From NCBI GenBank assembly GCA_018716085.1, contig DVKK01000014.1:1-63780 (forward strand): DNA of 63,780 nt, in the 5' to 3' direction. The notes under the pieces were generated by a model. The model was not told where the DNA came from. It saw only the letters and a list, made by a program, of their open reading frames with translations, and searched no databases. Within the stretch, counting starts at the first letter, position 1; each line of letters begins with the position of its first letter. This document shows, piece after piece, positions 15,801 to 25,100 of the stretch. A program made the translations under genes and the position numbers. This stretch comes from Candidatus Ornithoclostridium excrementipullorum. Lineage in GTDB: Bacteria; Bacillota; Clostridia; Christensenellales; UBA3700.

Positions 15801-18800
15801 TGACGCCCGTCCCGAAAAGATCTCCGTCCGCGGTATAGTTGCGATGATCGCCGAGGACCGCGTTGACGGTATATTCGCCTGCGTTCCTCACGGCGGAAAG
15901 ACTGCCGCCTTCGACGTCGTAGAACACGACCGAAAGGCTGCCTTCGAGCGCCGAGAATATCTCCGACGTGCTCTCGAACAGCTGATCTACCGTGACCGAC
16001 ACGTTGGAAGCGGAATACGTCCTTTCGATCGACTGTACCGCCGTGCCCAGATCGGCGCCTGTGACGGTCTTTTTGCCTATCGTGACGGTGCATACCGCCC
16101 TGTCGGCGGAATAGTTGGTGCCGCCGTATGTGATTATCGCGTAGTAGACGCCCGCGTTTTCGATATCGCCGAACGCTATCTCCGCGCCCGTAGCGCTGCC
16201 TTCGCGCCACACCACGTTGACCGCGCCGTCCGCGCTGTCGCCGTCGAGAGTGACGATCTGCGGCGTTATCTCGGATATCTCGTCGCCGTACGTATATTCC
16301 GCGCTGTCGGCGCCTGTGAACACGGTCTTGTAGGGAGCGACCGTAACGCGCACGGTGACCGCCGCGAGCGTATAATTGGTCTCTCCCGCGCCGAGCGCGA
16401 GTTCGATCGACCAATCTCCCGCGTTGCGCACGGTGACCGCCGCACCGTCGGATCCTACGATCTCGGGGACGCTCTCTCCCACGACGCCTTCAAACGAATA
16501 TATCGGTTCCCAGTCGCCTGCCGAATAGACGAGTTCGCTGCCCTCTACGGTCTGACTGCCGTCGCTCCATCCTGTCACCGAAACGGTTATGCGTCTAGGC
16601 GTGACCGTCAAGCCTCCGTCTTTGACGGTGATATCGTAATTCGAAGTCACGTCCTCGCCGTCGGTGATGAGAGCCTCGACGGCCACGTAATCGGACAACG
16701 TGTACCCGCCCGCGTCGAGCGAAGCGATGTCCGCCGCGAGCGAGAAGTTTACGGAAAGCCGATCTCCCGAAGCGAGAGTGCCTCCCGAGAGCGAATACGC
16801 GCCGCCCGTCATACCCGTCAGATCCGCCGAACCGTATACGACCGAAATATTGCCGACCGACAGAGTTATCGGTCTTTCCGTTACGTTGAGCCTACCGCTC
16901 GTATCCGCGTTGCGGACGGTGTAATTGTCGTTGGCGGAAGCGGAAACGGCGATGTCGTACCCTCCGACGGACAGCTTTCCCGTCTGAACGGAAAGCGTCG
17001 CCGATATCGCGGACGCCGAGGCGTAATCCGCCCAAAGTTCCGTCGCGTCCGCCGAGGTATAGACCCCGAATCCGGCAAAGACGACCGCGTCGCCGTAGAC
17101 CGCCTGCACGTCGTTGGCTTTGAGCCACACTTCGCGCGGCGTGACGGTAAGATCTCCCGCGTTCACCGTAACGGTATAGTTGGCAAGATCGTCGCCGTGC
17201 ATCTGCACGACTACTCCCGAAAGAGCGCCGCCGTGCAAGCCTACGGAAGCGAATCTGTCCGCGGATGACGTTACCGTAAGGTCTACGGTCACTCCGTCGC
17301 CGATCGCTACCCCTTTGCCGAGAGAAGACGTATCGAGCGCGTCTCCGTAGATCACGTCGGCGTCTCCCGCATCGACGGTCACCGCCTTGGGCGAAACGGT
17401 CACGTAAACTACGGAATTCATAGTTACGTCTTCGTGCGAAAGCGTATAGACCACTCTGAAAGATCCCGCGCCGTTAAGGGAATCGGTCTCCGCATAAGCG
17501 CCGTCCTCGCCGAGTTTTTCCCATACGTACGACAGCTCGGTCTCTTCGACCGGCGCATCTCCGTAAGTCGCGGTAGCCGTAGCCGCAAGCGCGCTGCCGA
17601 ATTCGTACACCGTCTCGGCGCTGCCCTGCGACGCGACCAGCGGCGAGCCGCCGTAAGTCACCTCTATGATTATCTCCGCGCCGACGACGTAAACGGTCAC
17701 CGTAACGGGATCGAACGTATAGTTGCCGGAGCCTCCCTCGTAAGAGAATACCGCGTCGAATCCGGACTCCGAACCTCCGTTGTATTCGAATGCGGTTATC
17801 TCCTGCGACGTATCGCCGATCGCGTAGAATTTCACGCCCATATCGACGTCGTCGAGATATTCTCCGCCCGCTCCGCGCAACGCGGCGTTGACGGAAGCGA
17901 GATAACTGCTCACGGTAAGCACGGGCGTATCGCCGCCTATCAACGACACGTACTGCTCGGTATCACCGACGAATTGCAGCGCGAACGGGTCTATCGTGAA
18001 TTCGATCGACCCCGAGAACGCGTTATAGTTTACGCTCTCGGCGAACGACACCGTAACGGTATATGTACCCGCGTCAGAAGCTCCGCCTTCGACGGGTTCT
18101 CCGTCGCTGTTTTTCACAACGATCTCGGGCGCGCCGTAAGTCGTATCGACAGCGCCCTCGACCCCGTACGCGGGAGTCTGTACGCCGCCGTCGTAAACGT
18201 ACTCCGCGAGCTCGTCGAAGCTCACCGAGGGAGTGAGCCTGTCTACCGTCCATGTATAGACCGCCTGCGCGCCGTTGTAGTTGGTCGTCTGTCCGAACGT
18301 AAGCGTGACGGTATATTGTCCCGCGTTCACTACGGCGGGAGCGGCTTCGCCGTCCTTTTCGTACGAAGCGGTCACCTGCGACGTGAAGTCGTCGGGATCC
18401 ATGCCCGCCGCCGAAAGCGTGAACTGCGGCGCCTGAGCCGTCCCCGTGTATTCGGTGACGTAAGCGTCGCCCGAGTTGAGAGTCGGCGCTATCGTGACGT
18501 CCGCTCTGTCCACGTTCATCGTCGTTTCGAACTGCGCTTCGGCGTAAGCCGAGCCCTCGGCGACGGTTATCTGCACATCGTAAACTCCCGCGTCGGTCGG
18601 AACTGCCTGCGCGTTGTTATAAGTCACGGAAACGCTGCCGATCAGCGAATCGTCCGCCTGCGCGCCTCCTACGCCGATGAGCGTGTAGACCACGTTCTTC
18701 TCCTGTCCGTCATACACGTACGGTTCTTCGGAGAACAGTACGTCAAGCTGAGCGCGCGTTATCTCGAAATCGCCGTTTACGACGGTGAGCACGTAATTGC

Positions 18801-21800
18801 CGCCCCTGTCGCCGCCTGCCTGCGCGGAAGCGGTGTAATTTCCCGGCAGGATCGGCTCGCGGCTCTCCGCGCCGACGCTGTAAGAAAGCTGCGCCGTGAC
18901 GCTTCCCGTATCGGAGGCGATCACGCCGGTATCTCCGTCCGAAGCCTCTTCTATCGTATATCCTTTCACCTTGCTCTGTCCGTCATAGACGTAGCTGTCG
19001 GCGAGATCGAGCGTCACGTCCGCCTGTCTGCGCTCTATCGTGACGGTGACCGTACCCGCGGCGAACATCTCGTCTCCGACCGTCACGGTCCCGAGCGTAT
19101 AGTTGGGAGCGGGCGTTATCCCTACGGTGTAGGTACCCGCGTCTACGGGCGAAGTCACGACGTCGCCCTCTTCGGGAGTGTACGTCAGAGTAAACGCGCT
19201 GTCGTCGCCCTGTACGAGCACACCCTGCGCCAATGTGAGCGCAGAGTCGTACGCGCTTCCGTTATAGACGCCCTGAACAAGTTCGAGAGAACCGTTTATC
19301 GGTCTCGCCGTTACGGTGAGCTTGCCCGACGACGGAGCGAACGTGTAGTCCGTAGCCGCGGTCGAAGGCGCGTCTTCTCTGACCGAAGCGGTCAGCGTAA
19401 GAACGTAATCCCCTACGGGCGATCTGAAATTGGCGGTCGTGGACACCGCCAAAGTAAAGAACTCGGCGTCGTCCCCGAAAAATTCGTCGGCAACTATGTA
19501 CGCCGCCATTTCGGAAGTGTTTATCGCGTCGCCGTAGACCGAAGTCCTGTCGGGGATAGAGAGCGACACTTCCGCCGCCGCCACGGAAAATTGCCGAGTT
19601 CCTCCGCTTTGCAGCGAATAGTTGTTTAGCAAAGACGCGTTAGTATGATTGGCTTGCACCGTCGCGGTATAACTGCCCGCATGCAGAGGCAGTCCCGCCG
19701 GATTGAGCAATCCCTGCGCCGCCGAATACGAGACCGTACTGCTCAACGACTGAGCGTCGTTGTTGCCAAGCTGAGAACCGGTCGCCACGTTGCCCAGAGA
19801 GTAAGTCGGCTGCTGTGCGGCGCCGTTGTAGACAAGGCTGTCGGCGCCGTTCCAGTTCACGGTCAGTTCCCGCGGAGCGACCGTGATGTTGACCGTATAG
19901 TCGTCCTTGAACGACAGATAGTAATAATTGCCGTTTTTGCTTATGAACCTGTTGCCCGACGGCGCGGTGAACGACATGACGTAACTGCCCGCGTTGCCTG
20001 CGCCTTCGTACCTGTAATTGCTCTGAGAATACGTTCTCTCGCCGCTGTCCGTCACGGTAGAGGTCGATCTCAGCGTGATATTCGACGAGCCGCCGAGCGC
20101 GCTGTCGAGTTCCGTTGCGGAGAATGATTCCGTTCTGCCCGTGTACGAAGCGTTGTAACCTGCGAATGCGGGCACGTACATATAGTCGCCGTTGTACGTG
20201 TAAGTATAAACCGATCCGGAGCCCGAATACGCGTCGGAGCGCTGAGAGGTCGTCGGATCGTTGTAGGCGCGCGACATATCGTAATCGATATAAAGCCATG
20301 AACCGTATGCCGCCTCAATCGTATACGACGCTCTGGGCAACATTTTGTCCCACAAGTTGGGATAATTGGTCGGGTCGACGGCGTTTCCGTCGTCTCCGAG
20401 TCCCATTTTCCCCGCGTCCTCTTTGACCATGTAGATATTTCCGCTTTGCGCCGTGTTGTACCCCGTATACATCACCGGGACGTAGACGTTCCCGCTCTTA
20501 TCGTAAGTTCTCGCCGCGACGTTGAAAACATCGTTTCCCTGGGTCACGGAATAGACGAATCTGTCCTCGCTCTGTCCGCTGTACCTGATATAAAGCGCGC
20601 GGTCGTTGTTTGTGTTGTTCGATATGCCTGCTCCCGACGCAGTGGAAGAGATGCCGCCCGCCTTCGCGAACGTTGCGTCCGAGCCGTTGGGAACCACGCT
20701 GTATACCCATTGATATCTGTACCAGTATGCGTTGCCCTTTCCCTGTTCCATCTGATCCTGATACTGGCTGTCGACCTCGTTGAGCGCCCACGGATGGGTC
20801 TTTTTGATGATATCCGCCGTGGCTTCGGAAACGTATATGTTGTTGAGAGAAACTCCCCCTATTCCCGCGGTCTCGGCGGCTCCTATCCCGTATGACGTCC
20901 TCATCATATAGCCTTCTCCGACGGTCGAATTCGTATAATTACCGGTGTTGTCGTTCACTATGCTGTCGCAAAGGCTTTTGAATCCCATGCCTCCCCACAT
21001 ACCGTTCCAGCCGTACATTCCGGAGTCTACGCTCCAATAACTGCGTATTCCTCCCGACCACACTCCGGATTCGCTGATCATGTATCCGCTTCCCCACGGA
21101 TTGTTGTCGCCGGAATTGGTGAGATACGTAAGATTTATGTACGCGCCGTTTACGGTAACCCCGCCGTGCGCGAAACCGACCAATCCGCCTGTATATTCGT
21201 CGACCGCTCCTCCGGACGTACTGTTGCTGATCAATGCGGCGTCGCCCGCCAAATAGCCTGCGCCCTGCACCGTGACCTTGTTGAGCGTAAGTCCTCCGTC
21301 GGTCTGTCCTACCAATCCTCCCGTGGCAACAAGCATCCAATAGTCGGTGTATGCTATCTTAGAACCGCTGTTAACGACGGCTCCGTCGTAATTTACCTCG
21401 GTGTTCGCTATCATTCCGCCGTTGCTCCATCCGGCAACGCCTCCGAAAAGAGCGTTCACGTTGACGGAAGACCATGCCCGAGCGACTCCCGGAACGTCCG
21501 CTCCGTTTGAAAACGCGAATCTGTCGCGGAAAGTTACGCTGCAATTATATATGACGCCGCCGTCAAGCGACCCCGCGATCCCTCCGATATTTTTCGTCAT
21601 GGTGCCTGACGCGTTTGCGCCTTCTATACTCGGACCGAAATACGTCCAGCTTCCGGAAGCGCCGGTAATAACAACGTTTACGTCCCTTATGGTTCCGGTC
21701 AGTCTTTTGACCAGAAAGCCGTAGTCTCCGCCCGCCGACCATGGATATGTGGATCTACTGGCAACCGCTATCGTGACGGTATATCCGTTGCCGTACAGAG

Positions 21801-22170
21801 TCCCTGAAAATACGCCGTCCACCGCGGAAGTCCCCAACGCCGTCATAGCGTCCATCGTTATATCGCGCGTCAGATAGTACTGTCCGCCTCCGGACAATGC
21901 GTTGCTCAAACCGTTCGCGTCCGATACGGCGGTTCCCTGAGTGACGCGGTCCGAAACTTCACCGGGCGAACTTATGTCCGTATAGACCTGATAATCATAT
22001 CTGTTGTCGCCTATATTCATATTCGCCGCAGCAACTGCCGTCGCTCCGTCGCCGGATACGACCGTGCCGCCGCCGCTTTCCGCCTGCGGGAAAAATATCC
22101 CCGCCGCGACGAGCGCGACAAGCGCAAGCGCGATCACGATCAAACCGATACCTTTCTTTGTTCTGCTCAT
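12850..22170 (-). CDS. Giant MBG-repeat surface protein with C-terminal membrane anchor
   Basis: 3106 residues. N-terminal hydrophobic signal segment (about 7-28, no lipobox). Residues about 60-700 contain GLUG/beta-helix-like stretches (GGIAGSLDGGVIYNCSV, FGGVAGWSNGGMIANTEV, GGLVGQTDGGLTLNKV, GGLVGFAHGGVTVN). From about 760 to 2810 there is a long tandem array of MBG/YDG domains of about 70-85 residues, roughly two dozen by eye, with signatures such as YVYDGQSKVKGY, VIYGDALDTSSL, YNGAAQQPTYSL and AGTYTVTVSF. An FN3-like domain (about 2895-2960), a short helical segment and one membrane helix (about 3033-3057, ADVVAIVSVVIAAVAAVGTAVYVTV) with RKRRQK and an acidic tail end the protein. There is no LPXTG motif, so anchoring is by the helix. 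It follows the 3346-residue gene by 25 bases (SD AGGGAG). Confidence 0.93.
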   Translation of the reverse strand: MSRTKKGIGLIVIALALVALVAAGIFFPQAESGGGTVVSGDGATAVAAANMNIGDNRYDYQVYTDISSPGEVSDRVTQGTAVSDANGLSNALSGGGQYYLTRDITMDAMTALGTSAVDGVFSGTLYGNGYTVTIAVASRSTYPWSAGGDYGFLVKRLTGTIRDVNVVITGASGSWTYFGPSIEGANASGTMTKNIGGIAGSLDGGVIYNCSVTFRDRFAFSNGADVPGVARAWSSVNVNALFGGVAGWSNGGMIANTEVNYDGAVVNSGSKIAYTDYWMLVATGGLVGQTDGGLTLNKVTVQGAGYLAGDAALISNSTSGGAVDEYTGGLVGFAHGGVTVNGAYINLTYLTNSGDNNPWGSGYMISESGVWSGGIRSYWSVDSGMYGWNGMWGGMGFKSLCDSIVNDNTGNYTNSTVGEGYMMRTSYGIGAAETAGIGGVSLNNIYVSEATADIIKKTHPWALNEVDSQYQDQMEQGKGNAYWYRYQWVYSVVPNGSDATFAKAGGISSTASGAGISNNTNNDRALYIRYSGQSEDRFVYSVTQGNDVFNVAARTYDKSGNVYVPVMYTGYNTAQSGNIYMVKEDAGKMGLGDDGNAVDPTNYPNLWDKMLPRASYTIEAAYGSWLYIDYDMSRAYNDPTTSQRSDAYSGSGSVYTYTYNGDYMYVPAFAGYNASYTGRTESFSATELDSALGGSSNITLRSTSTVTDSGERTYSQSNYRYEGAGNAGSYVMSFTAPSGNRFISKNGNYYYLSFKDDYTVNITVAPRELTVNWNGADSLVYNGAAQQPTYSLGNVATGSQLGNNDAQSLSSTVSYSAAQGLLNPAGLPLHAGSYTATVQANHTNASLLNNYSLQSGGTRQFSVAAAEVSLSIPDRTSVYGDAINTSEMAAYIVADEFFGDDAEFFTLAVSTTANFRSPVGDYVLTLTASVREDAPSTAATDYTFAPSSGKLTVTARPINGSLELVQGVYNGSAYDSALTLAQGVLVQGDDSAFTLTYTPEEGDVVTSPVDAGTYTVGITPAPNYTLGTVTVGDEMFAAGTVTVTIERRQADVTLDLADSYVYDGQSKVKGYTIEEASDGDTGVIASDTGSVTAQLSYSVGAESREPILPGNYTASAQAGGDRGGNYVLTVVNGDFEITRAQLDVLFSEEPYVYDGQEKNVVYTLIGVGGAQADDSLIGSVSVTYNNAQAVPTDAGVYDVQITVAEGSAYAEAQFETTMNVDRADVTIAPTLNSGDAYVTEYTGTAQAPQFTLSAAGMDPDDFTSQVTASYEKDGEAAPAVVNAGQYTVTLTFGQTTNYNGAQAVYTWTVDRLTPSVSFDELAEYVYDGGVQTPAYGVEGAVDTTYGAPEIVVKNSDGEPVEGGASDAGTYTVTVSFAESVNYNAFSGSIEFTIDPFALQFVGDTEQYVSLIGGDTPVLTVSSYLASVNAALRGAGGEYLDDVDMGVKFYAIGDTSQEITAFEYNGGSESGFDAVFSYEGGSGNYTFDPVTVTVYVVGAEIIIEVTYGGSPLVASQGSAETVYEFGSALAATATATYGDAPVEETELSYVWEKLGEDGAYAETDSLNGAGSFRVVYTLSHEDVTMNSVVYVTVSPKAVTVDAGDADVIYGDALDTSSLGKGVAIGDGVTVDLTVTSSADRFASVGLHGGALSGVVVQMHGDDLANYTVTVNAGDLTVTPREVWLKANDVQAVYGDAVVFAGFGVYTSADATELWADYASASAISATLSVQTGKLSVGGYDIAVSASANDNYTVRNADTSGRLNVTERPITLSVGNISVVYGSADLTGMTGGAYSLSGGTLASGDRLSVNFSLAADIASLDAGGYTLSDYVAVEALITDGEDVTSNYDITVKDGGLTVTPRRITVSVTGWSDGSQTVEGSELVYSAGDWEPIYSFEGVVGESVPEIVGSDGAAVTVRNAGDWSIELALGAGETNYTLAAVTVRVTVAPYKTVFTGADSAEYTYGDEISEITPQIVTLDGDSADGAVNVVWREGSATGAEIAFGDIENAGVYYAIITYGGTNYSADRAVCTVTIGKKTVTGADLGTAVQSIERTYSASNVSVTVDQLFESTSEIFSALEGSLSVVFYDVEGGSLSAVRNAGEYTVNAVLGDHRNYTADGDLFGTGVTLSVAKASGDELSTYPPLDSGMTLTYSGADLSAALADTVHVLGINSETVDASKSFAYVPSAGGDTAYEVTEAGAYSVTVTLSDMANYEDREIVFSLTVQRLTFDVGAVGFADSEVTYDADGHTIEASGIAGNAEAVVYDVVYKYTDEGALPVEDAVAAGVYTVEMTVYIDRNNGAHNGGSAVTEGMWTDADGTEHEAYVYTMTATLTIGAASPSLAVDPDEDMAFHYTGAGHDLTVGITSADGVNYTYGPEAVGKKVVLDGLGTFVFYYEDTDGNRVTDGAGLDISPIDAGSYIFCAEFTSSDPNYADKEYRFDDDKQYLIILPLYVTVDYDRLAVEYGVLPDDWQSVQDYVAANFGYDYSIDDLYLDETIDLSEMFDVYVNVDANGTFDAAGRVFVDTSVEVGDAYRRNITVVENGALYLEITEAPVTDAMIEGLFPDVRVVYDHGMSVTADDLWEAAQTVEGAFGETVGYTVSLNGAADWTAVSAGVYDLTVTVDSANYTARDIAVTLTVDPKPVYAVYSIDGIQAEDGVLETVFNTLPREVSVDTRDEYVTATAQYRVGDALLASAPTDVGEYTVSALLSDNTNYRLAAGHESVTLTVREGSIDEIVATWVSDSEGEYGSAGVDLSRIPSGYSAQVSYTDGQGGAVSDIRRAGVGVYSAVVTVSGNNATGTARVVYTVVPFEVTVTVSAATDEGRAPTIADATASADRTLPAGDTVSVTGLTATGQYDLSLEKGYYDLGDWFTASVAFSSSDDNYDCTVVMGDLTVMPENAPQIVSVTASSGSVTFTLAEEGLYSYRINGGRWQNVSGATASFTVESLRAQTEYTFDIAWQEYRQKYDTVQTATTADPAVLKSRIDAMLEDGLTEDEIAQYDEITALYNALNDADKETVRGSYEQYAAACSSEGGSNAADVVAIVSVVIAAVAAVGTAVYVTVRKRRQKAEDGDDDGPDDPDDGEKGGRDEASDDKDTEQEGNDGGQDKE

Positions 22171-22195
22171 ATTTTTATCTCCCTGTATTGTTTCC

Positions 22196-25100
22196 TCATA
22201 TCACCTGCACGGCGAATGCCTGCAGGAAATCGTACTGCGACGGATAAGCCGCAAGTCTGCCGTGAGTATCTCTCATATCCACGTCGATGCCGATATAGAC
22301 GTATGCCCGTCCTCCGCGGGTCTCTCCCACGAATATCGGCAGTTCGGTTTCGTAACCGTTGCCGAACACCACCCACGCCGTGAGAGGCCTTTCGCCCGCT
22401 TCCAGCCACGTGCGCGCATGATCCGCGTCGAAATACATCGTTTCGACGATATTGCGCTCCACGACTACGTCGAGAGCGGTCCTCTCGTCGAAATACCCGC
22501 CGCCGGTATATCCCGTCCCGTCGAGCTTCGCGATCAACGCTCCATCGAACGAACCTCCCTTATAGCCGAAGTCTACTCCGCTGAGTTCGGGCGAGAGCGT
22601 CAGCCTTTCGGTCGTGCCGTCGGAATAGACTGCGGTGCCCGCCGTCGGGATCGGACTGTCCGCGGCATTGCCGGACACGAGATATTTATAATACGCATAC
22701 GGATCGACGCGCCATATATCGGCAGAGCTCTGACCGTCGAGCGTGAGCGAAGTCTTGTCCTTGCCCGCGATCGAGATCGTCAGCGTGACCGTCTGCACGA
22801 GCCCGCTCTCCACCGATTCCGCGCTGCCGTCCTCGGCGATGCGCTTGTCGAACGTGACTGTAACGTCTATCTCCGCCGCGGAAAGATCGGCGGGGTCTCT
22901 GTTTATCAGCGCGTCCAGAGCGCTCATGTCCCAGTCCGCCGCGTCGGTGACCTCGGACGGAATGAACGTGCCGTCGCCGTACAGCATCGTGAACATATCC
23001 AACAGCTGCTGCCGCGCCGACTCCTTGTCGGAGAAGTCGAGGTCGTACCAATCGAGCGTCACCGTCTGATCCTCTATCGCGCTGTCGCGGTAGTTTATCG
23101 TCACGGGATAACGGCTTCCGTTGGCGAATTGCAGATATGCGGTCACGCTTCCTCCGCTTACGCTCGGAGCGGAATAGCTGCCGGTGAGCCGCACCGAAGA
23201 ACCGTCGATACGGTAAGTCATCGTGCCGCCGTAAGTCTGTACCGTAACGGATCTGGGAACGGTTTCGTAGATATGCAGCGAGATCGGATCCACGCTCCTT
23301 ATAGCATACTGTCCCGTACCGCTGATCCTGTACACGTCGAACGTGATATTCTGCGTACGCCTTCCGCTGGGGAACTGCGCCGAAGCCGTGATGGTATGCG
23401 TGCCCTCCCTGTCCATCAGGGAGCGCAGTACGTCGCGGGTGAACGCGCTGCCGTTGTACGTCAGCGACACCGTCGCGCGCTCGACCGACGAGCCCTGCTG
23501 ATAGACGGCGTAATCCACTCCCGCGAAGTACCTGTTCCAGTACTCGGTCGCCGCGTTATTCTTGCCCGCGGTATCGTAAAGGTACGGGTTGAACGAAATA
23601 TCGGTCGCCATGTTGCCCCAGTCCACTATGCCGGAAGTACCGCTCGGCGAATAGGCGGGGTTGCCCACAGACTCGGACTTGTTGTATATCCATATCTCGT
23701 TGGAATAGGATATCTGCGAGTAGTTCTTGTTGTATTCGCCGTAACCGTAAGTCGCGTCTACGCCTCCGGCGGCATAATACGCATATCCCGTACGGAACAG
23801 CAATCCCCTGCCTCCGTAATTGTGCGACGGTCCGTTGTTGCCGTATTCATAGGTATAGTAATACGCTCCCTGTTGGTCCGTGGCTCCGCTGATATCGTAC
23901 AAAGACCTGACGGTCTGCCTGAGCTTCTGCCCCGTATCGTACCACTCTCCGCTCTGATCCTGCGCGTAGCGCGTGACCGCGGCGCCCGTATCCTTGCCTA
24001 TGAACGATATGTTCGTCACCGTGCCCTCGATCACGTTCACGTTGAGCTGCGCCTCGTTGAACACCGCAAAGGACGTTATGCGTTTGAATACCGAATGGAA
24101 CTTTTCCGTAGTTCCCTGCCAGTTTATTGCTCCGAGCAGCCACGAGATATTTCCGTAACCGATCTTAGGCAGCACGTCTCTGATTATTCCTTGCAGATTT
24201 GTCTGTATGCTGTCCCACGTGCTGTAAGGCGTGCCGCCGTTTGCGGCATTGCGGGTATTGCTGCCCGCTATCCTGTCCCACCACATATATTGCAGATGGT
24301 TGCGCGAGAACAGGTTCGTCCCGTTCATCTGCATCGTGGACAGATCGATCATGCTCTCGTAGCCGAATATACTGCTCATGAGATCGTCGATCAGCTTGTT
24401 GAGCACATACGGATCGAGCCCTACGTTGAGGTTGGTCAGTCCGTTGCTGTATACGTTGAGCGTGACGCCGGGACGCAGGAGTTCGTTTATATCCAGTTCC
24501 GCAAGCGCGGTATCCAGTCTGCTCGGCTGCGACGCCGGCTGTTCGGGATCTTCGGGTGTGCCCGGGTCGGACGGCGAGCCCTGCTCCCCCGACACCGCCG
24601 CGATGAGGTCGTCCGCAAGCTTCCCGAGCGGAGTAAGCAGATCCAACTCGAAAGAAGCGCTGGACAACAGGCTCGCCACGTCGATCTGGATATCCAGCAT
24701 CGCTCTTATGACCAGCCAGCCTTCGCACAGGTAAAGCGTAGCGGATCTGTTCGCATAATCGATATATACGTGCATTATCGCGCTGCGCGTCCCCGACCCG
24801 TGCGAGTTATATTCGGCGGCGCTGACGTCGTACATACTGATCAAAATGCCCGATCCGTCGGCGCTGCCCGCCGTCGAAGCGTGATTGTCCAATCTCACGA
24901 CTCCGCTGACTTTGCTTATCGTTATCCTCGTGTAGGTAGTGCCCACGGAGCTGTCCACCAGCGTACCGACGGTGCCGCTCAGAAGATCGAGCGAGAATTC
25001 GAAATCGAATCCGTTGAGGAAATCCACTACCGCCTGTTCTCCGAGAGTTCTGCCGTCGGGCGGCGTCGATACGAGATCGAGCACCGTATATCCGTCGGCG

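Noticed and set aside
12499-17268. A 1589-codon open frame on the plus strand antisense to the MBG protein, with similar long frames at 22004-25996 and 26627-30208
   Set aside because: They lie exactly opposite real genes with signal peptides, SDs and known repeats, have Arg/His/Val-rich low-complexity translations and no ribosome binding site. They are shadows of strong codon bias.
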